Positions 48,109 to 58,100 of a stretch of 64,000 bases of DNA are shown here, piece by piece. Numbering within the stretch: position 1 is the stretch's first letter; the number at the start of each line of letters is the position of its first letter. This DNA is from Glutamicibacter soli (GTDB lineage Bacteria > Actinomycetota > Actinomycetes > Actinomycetales > Micrococcaceae). A model generated the notes under the pieces. The model ran no database searches. It was not told the origin of the DNA and saw only the letters and a list, made by a program, of their open reading frames with translations. The DNA lies in the NCBI RefSeq assembly GCF_003309065.1, contig NZ_POAF01000008.1, forward strand, positions 1 through 64,000. The letters are read 5' to 3'. The position numbers were made by a program, and so were the translations under genes.

Positions 48109-48543
48109 TCAGACCCTTGCTCCATCATCTCCCGGATCGCGTTCGGTAGGTAGCCTTCTGAGTAGGTAGATCACGCCGATGATCGACAGCGCGACCAGGC
48201 CGATGTAGACGAAGGTCGGGGCCGAGCGGAAAAAGATCACGCACAGCAGCAAGCCGATGGGCCCGCCGGCGGCCATCGTCCAGGCGAGGTTGACCATCGG
48301 GTTGCCGGAGCCCAGCGCCGCCGGCTCGTCGGGGATGAACTCCTCCTCGGTCTCCTCGACCTCGTAGTCGCGGGGGCCGGTGACCGCGCCGGGGCCGGTG
48401 GAGAACAGTTGGCGCAGCTCGGCCTGGCGCTCTGCGGCGCTCGGTTCGCGCGGGGCGCCCTGGTCCAGGGTGCGGAAATTCTCAACGAGTTCGTCCCAGC
48501 GCGGATCGTCGGCGCCGGACGGCTTATTTTCTGCAGGGTTCAT
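48109..48543 (-). CDS. Small membrane protein of unknown function
   Basis: 144 aa. The hydrophilic N-terminal half contains WDELVENFRTLDQG and an acidic stretch. Two membrane segments (about 82-103 and 108-128) precede a basic/acidic tail. The ATG overlaps the stop of the upstream hydrolase by four bases, so the pair is coupled. It matches no named family I know. Confidence 0.75.
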   Translation of the reverse strand: MNPAENKPSGADDPRWDELVENFRTLDQGAPREPSAAERQAELRQLFSTGPGAVTGPRDYEVEETEEEFIPDEPAALGSGNPMVNLAWTMAAGGPIGLLLCVIFFRSAPTFVYIGLVALSIIGVIYLLRRLPTERDPGDDGARV

Positions 48544-49313
48544 GGCCTGCCCTTCGGGGAGTGCGTGGCCTGCGCGGCTAGGTGGTGGAAGAACCGGGCG
48601 GATTCCTCGAAAATCTGCGCGGCGTCGTAGTCAAGGGTCGCGACATGCTTCGAATGCAGCAGCTGGTGGTGTTCGGCCAGGGTGCCGGGGTTCAGCCCTT
48701 CGGTCAGCGCGTGCACCGAGGCGTCGGAGACCACGTTGTCCACCGTCGAACGGAACAGCTGGACCGGCGCGGTGACCAGGCCAAGCCTGCTGCGGGTCTG
48801 CGCGAACAGCTGGTACAGCTGGTGCACCGCGGCCACCGGGGTGCGCCCGTAGGCCTTTTCGTCGGCCCCGCGTTTGGCGATGTCGTTGCTGATCGGGGCG
48901 ACCGAACGCACCATACGCCGCAGGTACTTGGTATAGGGGGCCAGCGGACTGTCCACGACCAGCCCCGGATTCACCAGCGAAACCCCGGCGACGTTGCGCC
49001 GGGTAGCCAGGTGCAACGCCAGCGCGCCGCCCATCGACAGCCCTGCGACGAACACCTGCTCGTGCGTTGCTTCAAGTTCGTCGAACGACTGCTCGGTGGC
49101 CAGGATCCATTCGGAGAAATTCCGGCCGATCATGTCCTGCCAGGAGGTCTCATGGCCGGGCAGGACCGGGCACAGGGTGTCGAATCCGGCGGACTCGAGC
49201 GCCTGCGCCCACGGCAGCATGGCGGTCCTGGATCCGGTGAACCCGTGGATCAGCAGTACGGCAGGCTTCCTTGCCGGCTGGCCAGCCGCGCCCTGATGTA
49301 CGTCGTGGCTCAT
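48540..49313 (-). CDS. Alpha/beta hydrolase (carboxylesterase/lipase-like)
   Basis: 257 aa. Oxyanion motif HGFTGSRTAMLPWAQAL begins near residue 23. The nucleophile elbow GLSMGG has Ser near residue 92, and the catalytic Asp/His are probably in LFRSTVDNVVSDAS and HHQLLHSKHVATLD. It resembles EST30-type carboxylesterases and monoacylglycerol lipases. Located between plsC and fadD15 with a coupled membrane protein, so acyl-ester turnover is plausible. ATG 49313 follows GGGGGACGTG. Confidence 0.86.
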   Translation of the reverse strand: MSHDVHQGAAGQPARKPAVLLIHGFTGSRTAMLPWAQALESAGFDTLCPVLPGHETSWQDMIGRNFSEWILATEQSFDELEATHEQVFVAGLSMGGALALHLATRRNVAGVSLVNPGLVVDSPLAPYTKYLRRMVRSVAPISNDIAKRGADEKAYGRTPVAAVHQLYQLFAQTRSRLGLVTAPVQLFRSTVDNVVSDASVHALTEGLNPGTLAEHHQLLHSKHVATLDYDAAQIFEESARFFHHLAAQATHSPKGRP

Positions 49314-49458
49314 CACGTCCCCCTTGAGGTGCTGCGTTGTACTGCATTCTTATTCGAGCGTAGTGCACAATTGAAGGGTGCGGACCCACGCCAGTCAACA
49401 CCTCGACGGGCGTGTCCGCCCACGACGCCTGATGACGAGAAGAAGGAACCGCCCCATC

Positions 49459-50133
49459 GTGCTGTACGACTTTCTGAAACGCTTCGCGGTCAAGCCGCTG
49501 CTGCGAATCTTCTTCAAGATTGACATCCAGGGCATCAATAATATTCCCGTCGCGGGCGGCGCGATCCTTGCCTCCAACCACCTCTCGGTCAGTGATTCGG
49601 TGTTCCTGCCGGCGATGATCGAGCGGCCGGTCGTGTTCCTGGCCAAGGACGACTACTTCAACGGCAAGGGCCCCAAGGGACGGCTTGTCGCCTGGTTCTT
49701 CCGCAACATCAACCAGCTGCCGATGGACCGTTCGGGCGGCCGTGGCTCGGCCGCCTCCCTGGCCAGCGCCAATACCGCCCTGGCCGAGGGCAAGCTGCTG
49801 GGCATCTACCCCGAAGGCACCCGTTCACCCGACGGCCGGCTCTACCGGGCGAAGCTCGGCGTCGCCAAGCTGGCCCTGGAATCCCGCGTGCCGGTGATCC
49901 CGATCGCCATGATCAACACAGACAAGGTGCAGCCCATCGGCCAGCGCCTGCCGCACCCGGGCCGCATCGGCATCAAGATCGGCAAGCCGCTGGACTTCTC
50001 CCACCTCGCCGAGCAGTCAGGTGACCCGGCGGTGCTGCGCCAGGTGGCAGACGACATCCGCAAGGCCATCAACGTGCTGTCCGGGCAGAGCTACGTCGAC
50101 GTCTACGCGCCGACCAAGGCCAAAAAGAAGTAG
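49459..50133 (+). CDS. 1-acyl-sn-glycerol-3-phosphate acyltransferase (PlsC family)
   Basis: 224 aa. Catalytic HX4D is seen as SNHLSVSDSVFLPA near residue 40, acceptor-binding EGTRSPDGRLYRAKLGVAKLAL near 115, and motif IPIAMINTD. It transfers an acyl group to lysophosphatidate or a related acceptor in membrane lipid synthesis. Start chosen as GTG 49459, ten bases after AAGGAA; an ATG at 49432 is also possible. Rv2182c-like position next to class II DAHP synthase. Confidence 0.88.
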   Translation: MLYDFLKRFAVKPLLRIFFKIDIQGINNIPVAGGAILASNHLSVSDSVFLPAMIERPVVFLAKDDYFNGKGPKGRLVAWFFRNINQLPMDRSGGRGSAASLASANTALAEGKLLGIYPEGTRSPDGRLYRAKLGVAKLALESRVPVIPIAMINTDKVQPIGQRLPHPGRIGIKIGKPLDFSHLAEQSGDPAVLRQVADDIRKAINVLSGQSYVDVYAPTKAKKK

Positions 50134-50224
50134 CCGGCGCCCGGGGCAGGGGAACCAGCGGGGAGCGTGCCCTGTGTTACGTCCGGTTGTTACATTGCAC
50201 GCGGTGCTTTGCGCGCAAGGCACG

Positions 50225-50240
50225 TAGACTTGTCAAGGTG
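50225..50240 (+). promoter_or_regulatory. -10 element consistent with a leaderless DAHP synthase mRNA
   Basis: TAGACT at 50225-50230 lies seven bases before the GTG start codon at 50238, the usual distance from -10 box to transcription start. No ribosome binding site precedes the GTG. A -35 box at ideal spacing is not obvious (GTGCTT at 50204-50209, 15-base spacing). Confidence 0.45.
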
Positions 50241-51629
50241 AGCGAAGAAAACCGAACCCCATTGCCCGGCTCATCCGTAGCCGGCCCCGCCACCGACCCG
50301 CAACTTGATCTGTGGCGTGATCTGCCTATTGCCCAACAGCCCACCTGGAGTGAGCACCCGGACTATAGTGCTTCCATTGCTGAACTGGGTTCGCGTCCGC
50401 CACTGGTTTTTGCCGGCGAGGTCGACGTTCTGCGTGAACGCCTGGCTCAGGCGGCCCAGGGCAAGGCCTTCCTGCTTCAGGGCGGCGACTGCGCCGAGAC
50501 CTTCGCCGACGCTACCGCGGACAAGATTTCCGCCCGCGTGCGCACCATTTTGCAGATGGCCGTCGTGCTGACCTACGGCGCCTCGATGCCGGTGATCAAG
50601 ATGGGCCGCATGGCCGGACAGTTCGCCAAGCCGCGTTCCTCGAACGACGAGACCCGCGACGGCGTCACCCTGCCGGCGTTCCGCGGTGACATCGTCAACG
50701 GCTACGACTTCACCCCGGAGTCCCGTGCCCACGACCCGAAGCGCCTGGTCCAGGCCTACAACACCTCCTCGGCCACGCTGAACCTGATCCGCGCGTTCAC
50801 CCAGGGCGGCTTCGCCGACCTGCGCAGCGTGCATTCCTGGAACCGCGGCTTCATGGCCAATCCGGCGCACTCGGCCTACGAGCAGCTGGCTGGCGAAATC
50901 GACTCCGCCATCCGCTTCATGGACGCCTGCGGCGCCGGCTTCGAGGGCCTGACCCGTACCGAGTTCTTCGCCTCCCACGAGGCGCTGCTGCTGGACTACG
51001 AGCGTGCGCTGACCCGTACCGATTCGCGTACCGGCCTGCCGTACGACACCAGCGGGCACTTCCTGTGGATCGGTGAGCGCACCCGCCAGCTGGACCACGC
51101 CCACGTGGACTTCCTGTCCCGCGTGCGCAACCCGATCGGCGTGAAGCTCGGCCCGAACACCTCGGTCGAGGACACCCTGGCCCTGATCGAGAAGCTGGAT
51201 CCGAACCGCGAGCCCGGCCGCCTGACGTTCATCACCCGCATGGGCGCCAAGAACATCCGCGAGAAGCTGCCGAACCTGGTGGAGAAGGTCACCGCCACCG
51301 GTGCGCAGGTCCTGTGGGTCACCGACCCGATGCACGGAAACACCGTCACCAGCAAGAACGGCTACAAGACCCGCAACTTCGACGACGTCATGGACGAGGT
51401 CCGCGGTTTCTTCGAGGTGCACGACTCGCTGGGCACCAACCCGGGCGGCCTGCACGTGGAGATGACCGGCGACGATGTGGCCGAGTGCCTCGGCGGCGCC
51501 GATCCGATCCGCGAAGAGGACTTCGACGAGCTCTACGAGTCGGTCTGCGATCCTCGCCTGAACCACCGCCAGTCCCTGGAAATGGCCTTCCTGGTCTCCT
51601 CGGCACTGCAGAGCCGCGCTCGCCGCTAG
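50238..51629 (+). CDS. aroG: Class II 3-deoxy-7-phosphoheptulonate synthase
   Basis: 463 aa, type II (plant/mycobacterial) DAHP synthase. Conserved FLLQGGDCAETFAD near residue 85 carries the metal-binding Cys. Further motifs are VIKMGRMAGQFAKPRS, GFMANPAHSAYE, WIGERTRQLDHAHVDF and VTDPMHGNT. It joins phosphoenolpyruvate and erythrose-4-phosphate at the entry of the shikimate pathway. GTG 50238 is the start; an upstream in-frame ATG at 50187 adds residues unlike the family. Aromatic end products and chorismate mutase usually regulate this class. Confidence 0.94.
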   Translation: MSEENRTPLPGSSVAGPATDPQLDLWRDLPIAQQPTWSEHPDYSASIAELGSRPPLVFAGEVDVLRERLAQAAQGKAFLLQGGDCAETFADATADKISARVRTILQMAVVLTYGASMPVIKMGRMAGQFAKPRSSNDETRDGVTLPAFRGDIVNGYDFTPESRAHDPKRLVQAYNTSSATLNLIRAFTQGGFADLRSVHSWNRGFMANPAHSAYEQLAGEIDSAIRFMDACGAGFEGLTRTEFFASHEALLLDYERALTRTDSRTGLPYDTSGHFLWIGERTRQLDHAHVDFLSRVRNPIGVKLGPNTSVEDTLALIEKLDPNREPGRLTFITRMGAKNIREKLPNLVEKVTATGAQVLWVTDPMHGNTVTSKNGYKTRNFDDVMDEVRGFFEVHDSLGTNPGGLHVEMTGDDVAECLGGADPIREEDFDELYESVCDPRLNHRQSLEMAFLVSSALQSRARR

Positions 51630-51647
51630 GCGCGCACCGGAGAACTG

Positions 51648-51696
51648 AAAAGGTCTGGCCCGTCACCCCTCGGGGGGATGATGGGCCAGACCTTTT
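51648..51696. terminator. Bidirectional terminator between aroG and the PASTA kinase
   Basis: A 14-bp stem, AAAAGGTCTGGCCC at 51648-51661 with GGGCCAGACCTTTT at 51683-51696, encloses a 21-base loop with its own CCCCTCGGGG hairpin. Confidence 0.85.
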
Positions 51697-51717
51697 GCGT
51701 GCACCGGCTGTTGCCTG

Positions 51718-53937
51718 CTAGAACGCGTAGATGCTGATTTCGCTGCCCAGCTCGATGCTCTGGTTCAGCGGCGACTGCATGCGCACCGTCTGCGAGAAGT
51801 CGCCGAGCACATGGTGCGCCTTGACGGTGAACCCTGCCTCTTCCAGCACGCGGGTCGCCTCCTCGACACCCAGACCGATCACCGAGGGGACCTGGGCGAA
51901 CTCCGGGCCCTGCGACAGGTTCACGGTCACGGAGCTTCCCACCTCGGCGGTGCCGTTCTGAGGTGACTGCGCGGCGACCAGGCCCGAAGGGACCTCGCGG
52001 GAATACACCGGATCGCCCACCTGCAGGCGCAGTCCCGCTGACTCGAGGGCCGCAGCGGCGTCGTCTTCGCTTAAGCCCTGCAGCGCCGGAACCTGCACCG
52101 GGGCCGGTCCCTTGGACACCGTCAGTGTGATGGCGTCCTTGCGCGCGGCGGTCTTGCCCGCGGCCGGCGAGGAGGAGATGACCTTGCCCTTCTCCACCTC
52201 TGAGGAGTATTCGCGGACCTCCTTGACCTTGGCCAGCTCGTGCTCGGCCAGCAGCTCGGTGGCCGACTGGAGGCTCTTGCCCTCTACCTGCGGGATCTCG
52301 AAGCGTTCGGGGCCCTGCGAGACGATCAGCTCGACCCCCTGGAACTTCATGATGTTCTCGCCGGTGGCCGGATGCGAGTCGACGACGCGCCCGATGGCGA
52401 TCTCGTCGTCGAAGGCGGAGCCGAGCCTGACCGGGACGCCCTGCTCGGACATCTGCGAAACCGCCTGTTCCTGCAGCAGGCCGTTCAGCGACGGGATGCG
52501 GATCACCGTTCCGGGGCCGCGCCCGAAGAACCAGCCTGCGGCGGCCACCAGCGCCACGATCAGCACCCATGCCGCGATGAACCCGGTCTTCTGCGCTGCG
52601 GTCCTGGGCTTGCGCAGCCGGTGCGTGGGCACCTGGGCTTCCTTGCGCCACTGCTTCTGCGCCGCCTTGGTGGCACGCTTCTCGCCGCGCGGGGAGCGCG
52701 CGGCCGGCTGTGGATCCTGCTCGTTGGGCTCATCGGCACCGAAGGTTTCGATGTCTGTCCGCGAGTAGGCGGCGGTGGCATCTGCTCCAGGGGAGCCTGC
52801 GCCGGCCGTTGGGGCGTGGACCACGGTGGCCTGCGCATCGCGCAGATCCAGCACCTCGGTGGCATCCGACGCGGCGATGATGGTGGTCGCTTCGGAATCG
52901 AGCTGTGCGTCCAGCGAATAGCCGTCCGCCGTGGCGCCGGTTCCCTGCAGCCGCCAACGGCGTTCGCGGGCTTCCTCGCGCTCGCGCTGCCAGTCGTCCA
53001 GGCGCTGCTGCACGGTGGTGGGCATGTGCGACATGGAGCCAGGGGTCAGGTCCTCGATGCCACCCAGCGTGTCCGCGTCGAAGTCCAGCTGCTCTTCGCT
53101 GAGCGTCGAACGGATCTGGATGACCTCGTCCAGCAGCAGCTCGGCGTTCTGCGGCCGCTTCTCGGGGTCCTTCTCGGTGCACCACTGCACCAGCTCGTCC
53201 AGATCGGTGGCCAGCCCGGGCACGACATCCGAGGGCAGCGGCATGGGGGAGTCCAGATGGTGCTTCATCAGCGCGGCCGCATTGGTTTCCGAATACGGCA
53301 GGCGCCCGGTGAGCATTTGGTAGATCATGATGCCGACCGCATAGATGTCGCTGCGCGAATCGGCCGGTGCGCCGGAGACCAGCTCCGGGGAGACATGGGA
53401 AAGGGTGGCCACCAGCGTTGCGGACTGGGTGTGGGCGCTGGCCGCGCGGGCCAGCCCGAAGTCGGTCACCTTGACCTCGCCGGTATCCGCCAGCAGCACG
53501 TTCGCCGGCTTCATGTCGCGGTGGATGATGCCTTCTGAGTGGGCGGCGCCCAGCCCGTGGCAGACCTGCTCCAGCACGCTGAGCATCTGGCGCGGCGTGA
53601 ACCGACCGCGTTCGGAGATCACCTGGTCGAGGTTGCGTCCGCGGACGTACTCCATCACCAGGTAGACGATGTTGTCCGTGACGTTGTGGTCGCGGATCGA
53701 CACCACGTTCGGGTGGGTGATGTTCGCTGCGATCACGGCTTCTGATTCGAAGCGCTCGCGGACGGTGGACTCGCTGGCGAAGTTGTCGTTCAGGATCTTC
53801 ACGACCACCGCGCGGTGCAGGCGCTTGTCCATGGCGCGGTAGATCCTGGACATCCCGCCCAGCGCGAGCAGGTGGTCGATGCGGTAACGGTCATCGAGGG
53901 TCGTACCCAGATTGGGGTCGGCAAGAGCAGGGCTCAT
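51718..53937 (-). CDS. pknL: PASTA-domain Ser/Thr protein kinase (PknL position)
   Basis: 739 aa. The kinase domain (about 15-285) has catalytic HRDMKPANVL, DFGLARA and PAxE-type GAPADSRSDIYAVG. A long disordered linker with many Thr/Ser (about 300-490) precedes one membrane segment (FIAAWVLIVALVAAAGWFFG). Four extracellular PASTA repeats follow, each ending in a phrase such as VELIVSQGP. PASTA domains sense muropeptides or lipid II. Adjacent aroG and plsC match mycobacterial pknL; Corynebacterium PknL also carries PASTA repeats. It is a candidate kinase for the GarA-like protein (inference). Confidence 0.92.
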   Translation of the reverse strand: MSPALADPNLGTTLDDRYRIDHLLALGGMSRIYRAMDKRLHRAVVVKILNDNFASESTVRERFESEAVIAANITHPNVVSIRDHNVTDNIVYLVMEYVRGRNLDQVISERGRFTPRQMLSVLEQVCHGLGAAHSEGIIHRDMKPANVLLADTGEVKVTDFGLARAASAHTQSATLVATLSHVSPELVSGAPADSRSDIYAVGIMIYQMLTGRLPYSETNAAALMKHHLDSPMPLPSDVVPGLATDLDELVQWCTEKDPEKRPQNAELLLDEVIQIRSTLSEEQLDFDADTLGGIEDLTPGSMSHMPTTVQQRLDDWQREREEARERRWRLQGTGATADGYSLDAQLDSEATTIIAASDATEVLDLRDAQATVVHAPTAGAGSPGADATAAYSRTDIETFGADEPNEQDPQPAARSPRGEKRATKAAQKQWRKEAQVPTHRLRKPRTAAQKTGFIAAWVLIVALVAAAGWFFGRGPGTVIRIPSLNGLLQEQAVSQMSEQGVPVRLGSAFDDEIAIGRVVDSHPATGENIMKFQGVELIVSQGPERFEIPQVEGKSLQSATELLAEHELAKVKEVREYSSEVEKGKVISSSPAAGKTAARKDAITLTVSKGPAPVQVPALQGLSEDDAAAALESAGLRLQVGDPVYSREVPSGLVAAQSPQNGTAEVGSSVTVNLSQGPEFAQVPSVIGLGVEEATRVLEEAGFTVKAHHVLGDFSQTVRMQSPLNQSIELGSEISIYAF

Positions 53938-54060
53938 GGTGCACGCACTCCTGACTTGGGATGGCGCGCCGCATAGGCGTGATTCACCCACTGCTCCTTT
54001 CGAACATGATTACTACCTTTTAATGTACCCAGCCGACCTGAGAATTTCCGGTTTAAAGCC

Positions 54061-54096
54061 GAAATCCGCCAGTGGTGTCTACCTCTGGCGGATTTC
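54061..54096 (-). terminator. Terminator after whiB1
   Basis: GAAATCCGCCAG at 54061-54072 pairs with CTGGCGGATTTC at 54085-54096. On the - strand it is followed by GGCTTTAAA, a weak T run. Confidence 0.65.
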
Positions 54097-54139
54097 GTGC
54101 AGCTTCCCGGGTTGCGAGATCTACCTCGGGAGCGGTCTC

Positions 54140-54388
54140 TTAGGATGCGCGGCGGGCACGTGCAGCGCGGCGCTTCAGAGCGCGACGTTCGTCTTCGCTC
54201 ATTCCACCCCACACACCAGCGTCCTGACCGGACTCGATGGCCCACTGTAAGCAGGTTTCGGTCACTTCGCACCGACGGCAGACGCTTTTGGCCTCTTCGA
54301 TCTGTAAGAGGGCCGGACCGGTGTTACCCACCGGGAAGAAAAGTTCCGGGTCCTTATCCAGACACGCCGCGCGGCTACGCCAATCCAT
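54140..54388 (-). CDS. whiB1: WhiB1-type iron-sulfur transcription regulator
   Basis: 82 aa. Four Cys ligands for a [4Fe-4S] cluster are at residues 9, 37, 40 and 46 (AACLD, VCRRC, TCLQW). The G[VI]WGG turn is GVWGGMSEDERRALKRRAAR, followed by a basic DNA-binding tail. N-terminal MDWRSRAACLDKDPELFFPVGN closely follows WhiB1, the essential nitric-oxide-sensitive member that binds the primary sigma factor. ATG 54388 is preceded by AAGGAG; extra in-frame codons upstream are not conserved. Own transcription unit. Confidence 0.94.
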   Translation of the reverse strand: MDWRSRAACLDKDPELFFPVGNTGPALLQIEEAKSVCRRCEVTETCLQWAIESGQDAGVWGGMSEDERRALKRRAARARRAS

Positions 54389-54728
54389 GCTTATTGATGC
54401 TCCTTGAAATCTTTGAGGGGGGACGAAATGCTCATGATCTGAACACACGAACGCCCCGCCTTGGAAAGGTCAGCGGGGGACGGTGTTAATGCCGTAGTGC
54501 TTTTCGCATCGTCGGACGTGAACGACGGGGTCATCGTTTTGCCAACCACATAAGGTTTTCATGTTACGAGAAAGTAAACAAGGGTCAGTGATGCGAAATA
54601 TGTCGTATTGCCTGAGTGCTTTCTCACATGGAAATCGGCCTAGGCTTAGGCTAGTTGACGCGGATGTGGCAGGGGCTACAAGCCCGTTGCGGCGCTGTCG
54701 TTTGAGTTCCGCAAGCGCCTCAACGAAA
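54389..54728. other. Divergent region between whiB1 and a membrane-protein gene
   Basis: 340 bases with no convincing gene. On the - strand it should contain a long whiB1 leader and promoter. The hairpin-forming CCCCGC...GCGGGG lies near 54457-54480. A weak half-site resembling the right arm of a CRP/GlxR site (TCTCACAT near 54632) is present but incomplete. An open frame on the - strand at 54470-54781 has no coding character. Confidence 0.45.
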
Positions 54729-55151
54729 ATGGTTGGGGTGAGCAACGAAGAAACTAAGATCCCGCGTCCGAGCAGTGTCATTGCCGTCGCAGCACTGGTG
54801 ATGTTCGAGGCGCTAGCGGTGCTTGCCTACGCCGTCAACTACGCCATCCACCTCACCTCGGATGGCGCGGTGAACATCGGCGGGCGTCTTTTCATGCTTG
54901 CGCTGTGCCTCTTCCTGGCCATCTGGCAGGGCTCGGTGGCCATCAACTTCTTCCGCGGCAGGGCGTACACCCGAGCCCCGATCATCGTCTGGCAATTGTT
55001 CCAGTTGATCCTCTCGGTCTCCTTCTTCCAGTCCGATATGCCGATCGTCATTTCCGCGGCGGTTTTGTCGATCATTGTGGCCGGAACGACCGTAGTGCTG
55101 CTGTTCGCGCCGAAGACCACTCAATTCCTCGGAGACCGTCCCTCGCAGTAG
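54729..55151 (+). CDS. Four-helix membrane protein of unknown function
   Basis: 140 aa. Membrane segments lie at about residues 17-40, 50-70, 83-103 and 107-130, with short loops. A short cytosolic N-terminus precedes SSVIAVAALVMFEALAVLAYAV. ATG 54729 is chosen; GTG 54738 is also plausible. A longer frame starting at 54561 adds a basic segment with no coding look. The stop abuts the stop of the convergent FtsK-like gene with no spacer. Similar proteins are common in Micrococcaceae but unnamed. Confidence 0.78.
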   Translation: MVGVSNEETKIPRPSSVIAVAALVMFEALAVLAYAVNYAIHLTSDGAVNIGGRLFMLALCLFLAIWQGSVAINFFRGRAYTRAPIIVWQLFQLILSVSFFQSDMPIVISAAVLSIIVAGTTVVLLFAPKTTQFLGDRPSQ

Positions 55152-58100
55152 TCATGGCCCGATGATGATGGCGCGTGGTTGCCCGGCAAAGCCGGCGATC
55201 GCGCGCCATTGCCTTTTCCCGCACGAGCCGCGGCCTGCCGCAGGGGGCAGCGGGCGCCAGGCCAGCGGCAACAGGTCCTGCGGATGGCATGCCTCCACGG
55301 CAATCGCCTGCCGGTCATCGAGCATCATGCCCGGCAACCCCAGATCGTAGGCGAGCCTGGCCGAGGGAGGGAGAAACAGCACCGCCCGGGTGCCCAGCGC
55401 GGCGGTTCGCTGGCGCAGCTCGGCAAGCCTAGGGTCGGAAGTGTCGTGCAGCACGACGCAGATCGTTGGCGCTGCAGGTCCCGCACCTTCAGCTTCGAAC
55501 TCCTGGACCCAGCGCAGCCAGGGCGCGGCGCCATCCACCATGGCCGCCTGCCAGCGTTCGGCCAGGAAGGCAGCGAGCTCCTGCCTGTCGCGTTCGCGAG
55601 GGCAGATGGCCAGTGCCGTTTGGGCTTGGTCGAAGCCGAAAGCCTGCCCGGTGAATGCGGTCCGCCCCACCGCAAGATCGCGCGGATTCCCATCGCCCAC
55701 GAACGGCTGCTGCGCGGGCCACAAAGTCCCGGGCAGGCAATCCGGTTCCTGCTTGGCGGTCACGGCCGTCAACTGGATGGTCATCGGCCCGTTGGCGGGA
55801 CTGAACCTGACCCCTCGGCCTGGCAACTGGCTGGCAGGCGGAAGCTTGGGCCAGGACATGCGCAGGGAATCGGTGGCATTAAGCGGGAAGTACCATTGCT
55901 CGGCGCACAGCCCGGCGGCCTTGAGCAGATTCAGGTCGCGGTCGGCCAGCAGGACCAGCTGCGCCGGGGCCGAAGCTCCATGCCGCAACAGTTCGATGAG
56001 CGCCTGGTCGAATCGCTGGAAGACTGCCGGATCCAGTTGGGACTGCAGCCGGGCGATGCCGTGCACCAGCACCAGCGTCAGGCGGTCAGGGGGCAGCGAC
56101 TCAAGATAGTCGAGCGCTTCCAGGAATTGATACTGGTCTTCTCCACCCACGGTGCGCACCCCGGGCATTAAGGCGGGATCCGGGAACAGGGCCTCGCCGA
56201 AGCACAGGATCCGGCGCTCCAGGCGGGCGAACCCCTCGAGCAGGCGGCGGCCGCCGGCCTCCGGGACGCCGCACACCAGCAATCCCTGGCCGCGGGCTGG
56301 ATCTACGCTCAAGTCCTCCAGCCGGCCCGCGGCGAGGTTGTCGACGACTCCGCAGTAGATGGTGCCGCCCTCGGCGCCCTCCCACTGCTCCGGCAACGGC
56401 GCCGCACTCTGGGGCGGCGGCAGCTGCGGGGCAAAGGGGCACGGTGGAAGGTGCGAATGCTCCCAGCGTTCGGCCAGCAGGCGCACCTGCTGGCGCAGGG
56501 CTTGTCCTTCCGCCTCGGGATCAGGCCGGCCGAAGCTTCCCACGGGATGCAGCACCAGGTTCCCGGGGCCGCGTTCGGCAACGCTCCCGTGCGGGGCGGG
56601 GCTGACCGCCAGGGCGAACTGGACCTGGCGGTTGGCATGACCGGGACCCGCGATGATCGCGCTGCCCGGGCCGGACAGCCGGGCGGCGGCCGGGGAACCG
56701 ACCAGTTCCATGGACTCGGCCGCGTCGTGGACCCGCAACGCAATGACGGTGTTCAGGTTCGCGCGGGTCTGCCCGGACAGCGAGCCGGCGGCCCGCTGGG
56801 TGCTCAGCAGCAGATGGATGCCCAAGGACCTGCCGACCGCCGCCAGCCGGTCGATGCGCGCGGCGGCTTCGGGCAGGGATTCGGTGAACACCCTGAATTC
56901 GTCGACCACCACCAGCAGCCGGGGCAGCGCGGGCACATCGGCCAGCCGGACGTACTCCGAGCGGTCGCTGCAACCATGCGCTGCCAGCAGGCGTTCACGG
57001 CGGGCCACCTCCCGCTCCAGCTGCGCCAAGGTCCGCTGGGCTCCGGCGGCATCCAGGTCGCTGGCCGACAGCTGCACGTGGGGCAGCGGCTCGAAAACCG
57101 CCAAGCCCGCGCCGCCCTTGAAGTCGACCAGGGCGAACGCCAGCTGCTCGGGGCTGCACCGGCCGGCCAGATCTGCGATGATCCGCCGCAAGGCCTCGGA
57201 CTTGCCCGACCCGGTGGTGCCGCACACCAGCACATGCGGCCCGTCCGCGTCGAAGTCCAGCAGCTGCTGCCCATGGGAATCATCCTCTCCGATCACCGCG
57301 GCCAATCTTGCCTGCTCCGGCGGCGGCCCGGCTGGCGCGGGTTCATCCGGGCGGAGCGCCAGGCAGGCCTGGACGATCCGGGCCAGCCTCCCCGCATCCA
57401 AGCGGTCCGGCGATTCCAGATGCAGGCTCCCGTCGGGCAGCTGGGCGCGGCAACCCACCGGATCAACCCAGTAGTCGCACTGCGCCGCGGGCACCGGATG
57501 AAGGCTGATCACCAAGGTGCGCGGCAGCCGGACCGGGCTGAGCATGGTCAGGAAAATCCGTTCGATCATCGGTTCCGGCGCTGCCGTGTTCCCGAGACCG
57601 CCCGATGCCCCGGCGGCACCGGAAGGCGGCTCAGCGTGCCGAGCCAGCTGCCCGGCGGTGCCCTGGCGTGCATGCGGCAACAGCATCAGCTCTGCCGGAA
57701 GCCGGGTGACCGACGGATCGACGACCAGCTCGATGCGGCCGGCGGCCACGTGCGGCAGGAACCTGGCCAGCAGCGCAGCCAGCAGGCGGTCCACCGCCGG
57801 GTCGTCGCCGCCGCGCAACTGCCACACCTGCGCGGCGGCCGGCGCGAAGACCGGGACGCCGGCGATCCTGCGAGCAGAGCGCCTACCGCCGGGCACCCTG
57901 CGCATCCTCCGGGCGCCGCCCTCCCGGGGAGGCTTCCCTCCCGGAAGCTGCCAGCTGCCGCGGCCGAACACCAGGGGAGGCAGCCCCGCGGGAAGCACCC
58001 CCAGCTGCGCCCGGTCGATGCCAGCGACCACTGCGACCCCCAGCGGGCAGGCGAAACGGCCGCGCGCCTGCACCATACTGCGCTGCTGGTCACGCACCGT

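Noticed and set aside
50187-50237. Upstream ATG start of DAHP synthase
   Set aside because: Adds a Cys/Arg-rich stretch unlike the family; GTG 50238 sits at a -10 element distance and gives the usual N-terminus.
54620-54640. CRP/GlxR site upstream of whiB1
   Set aside because: Only the right half (TCACA) fits; the left half has two mismatches in the core.
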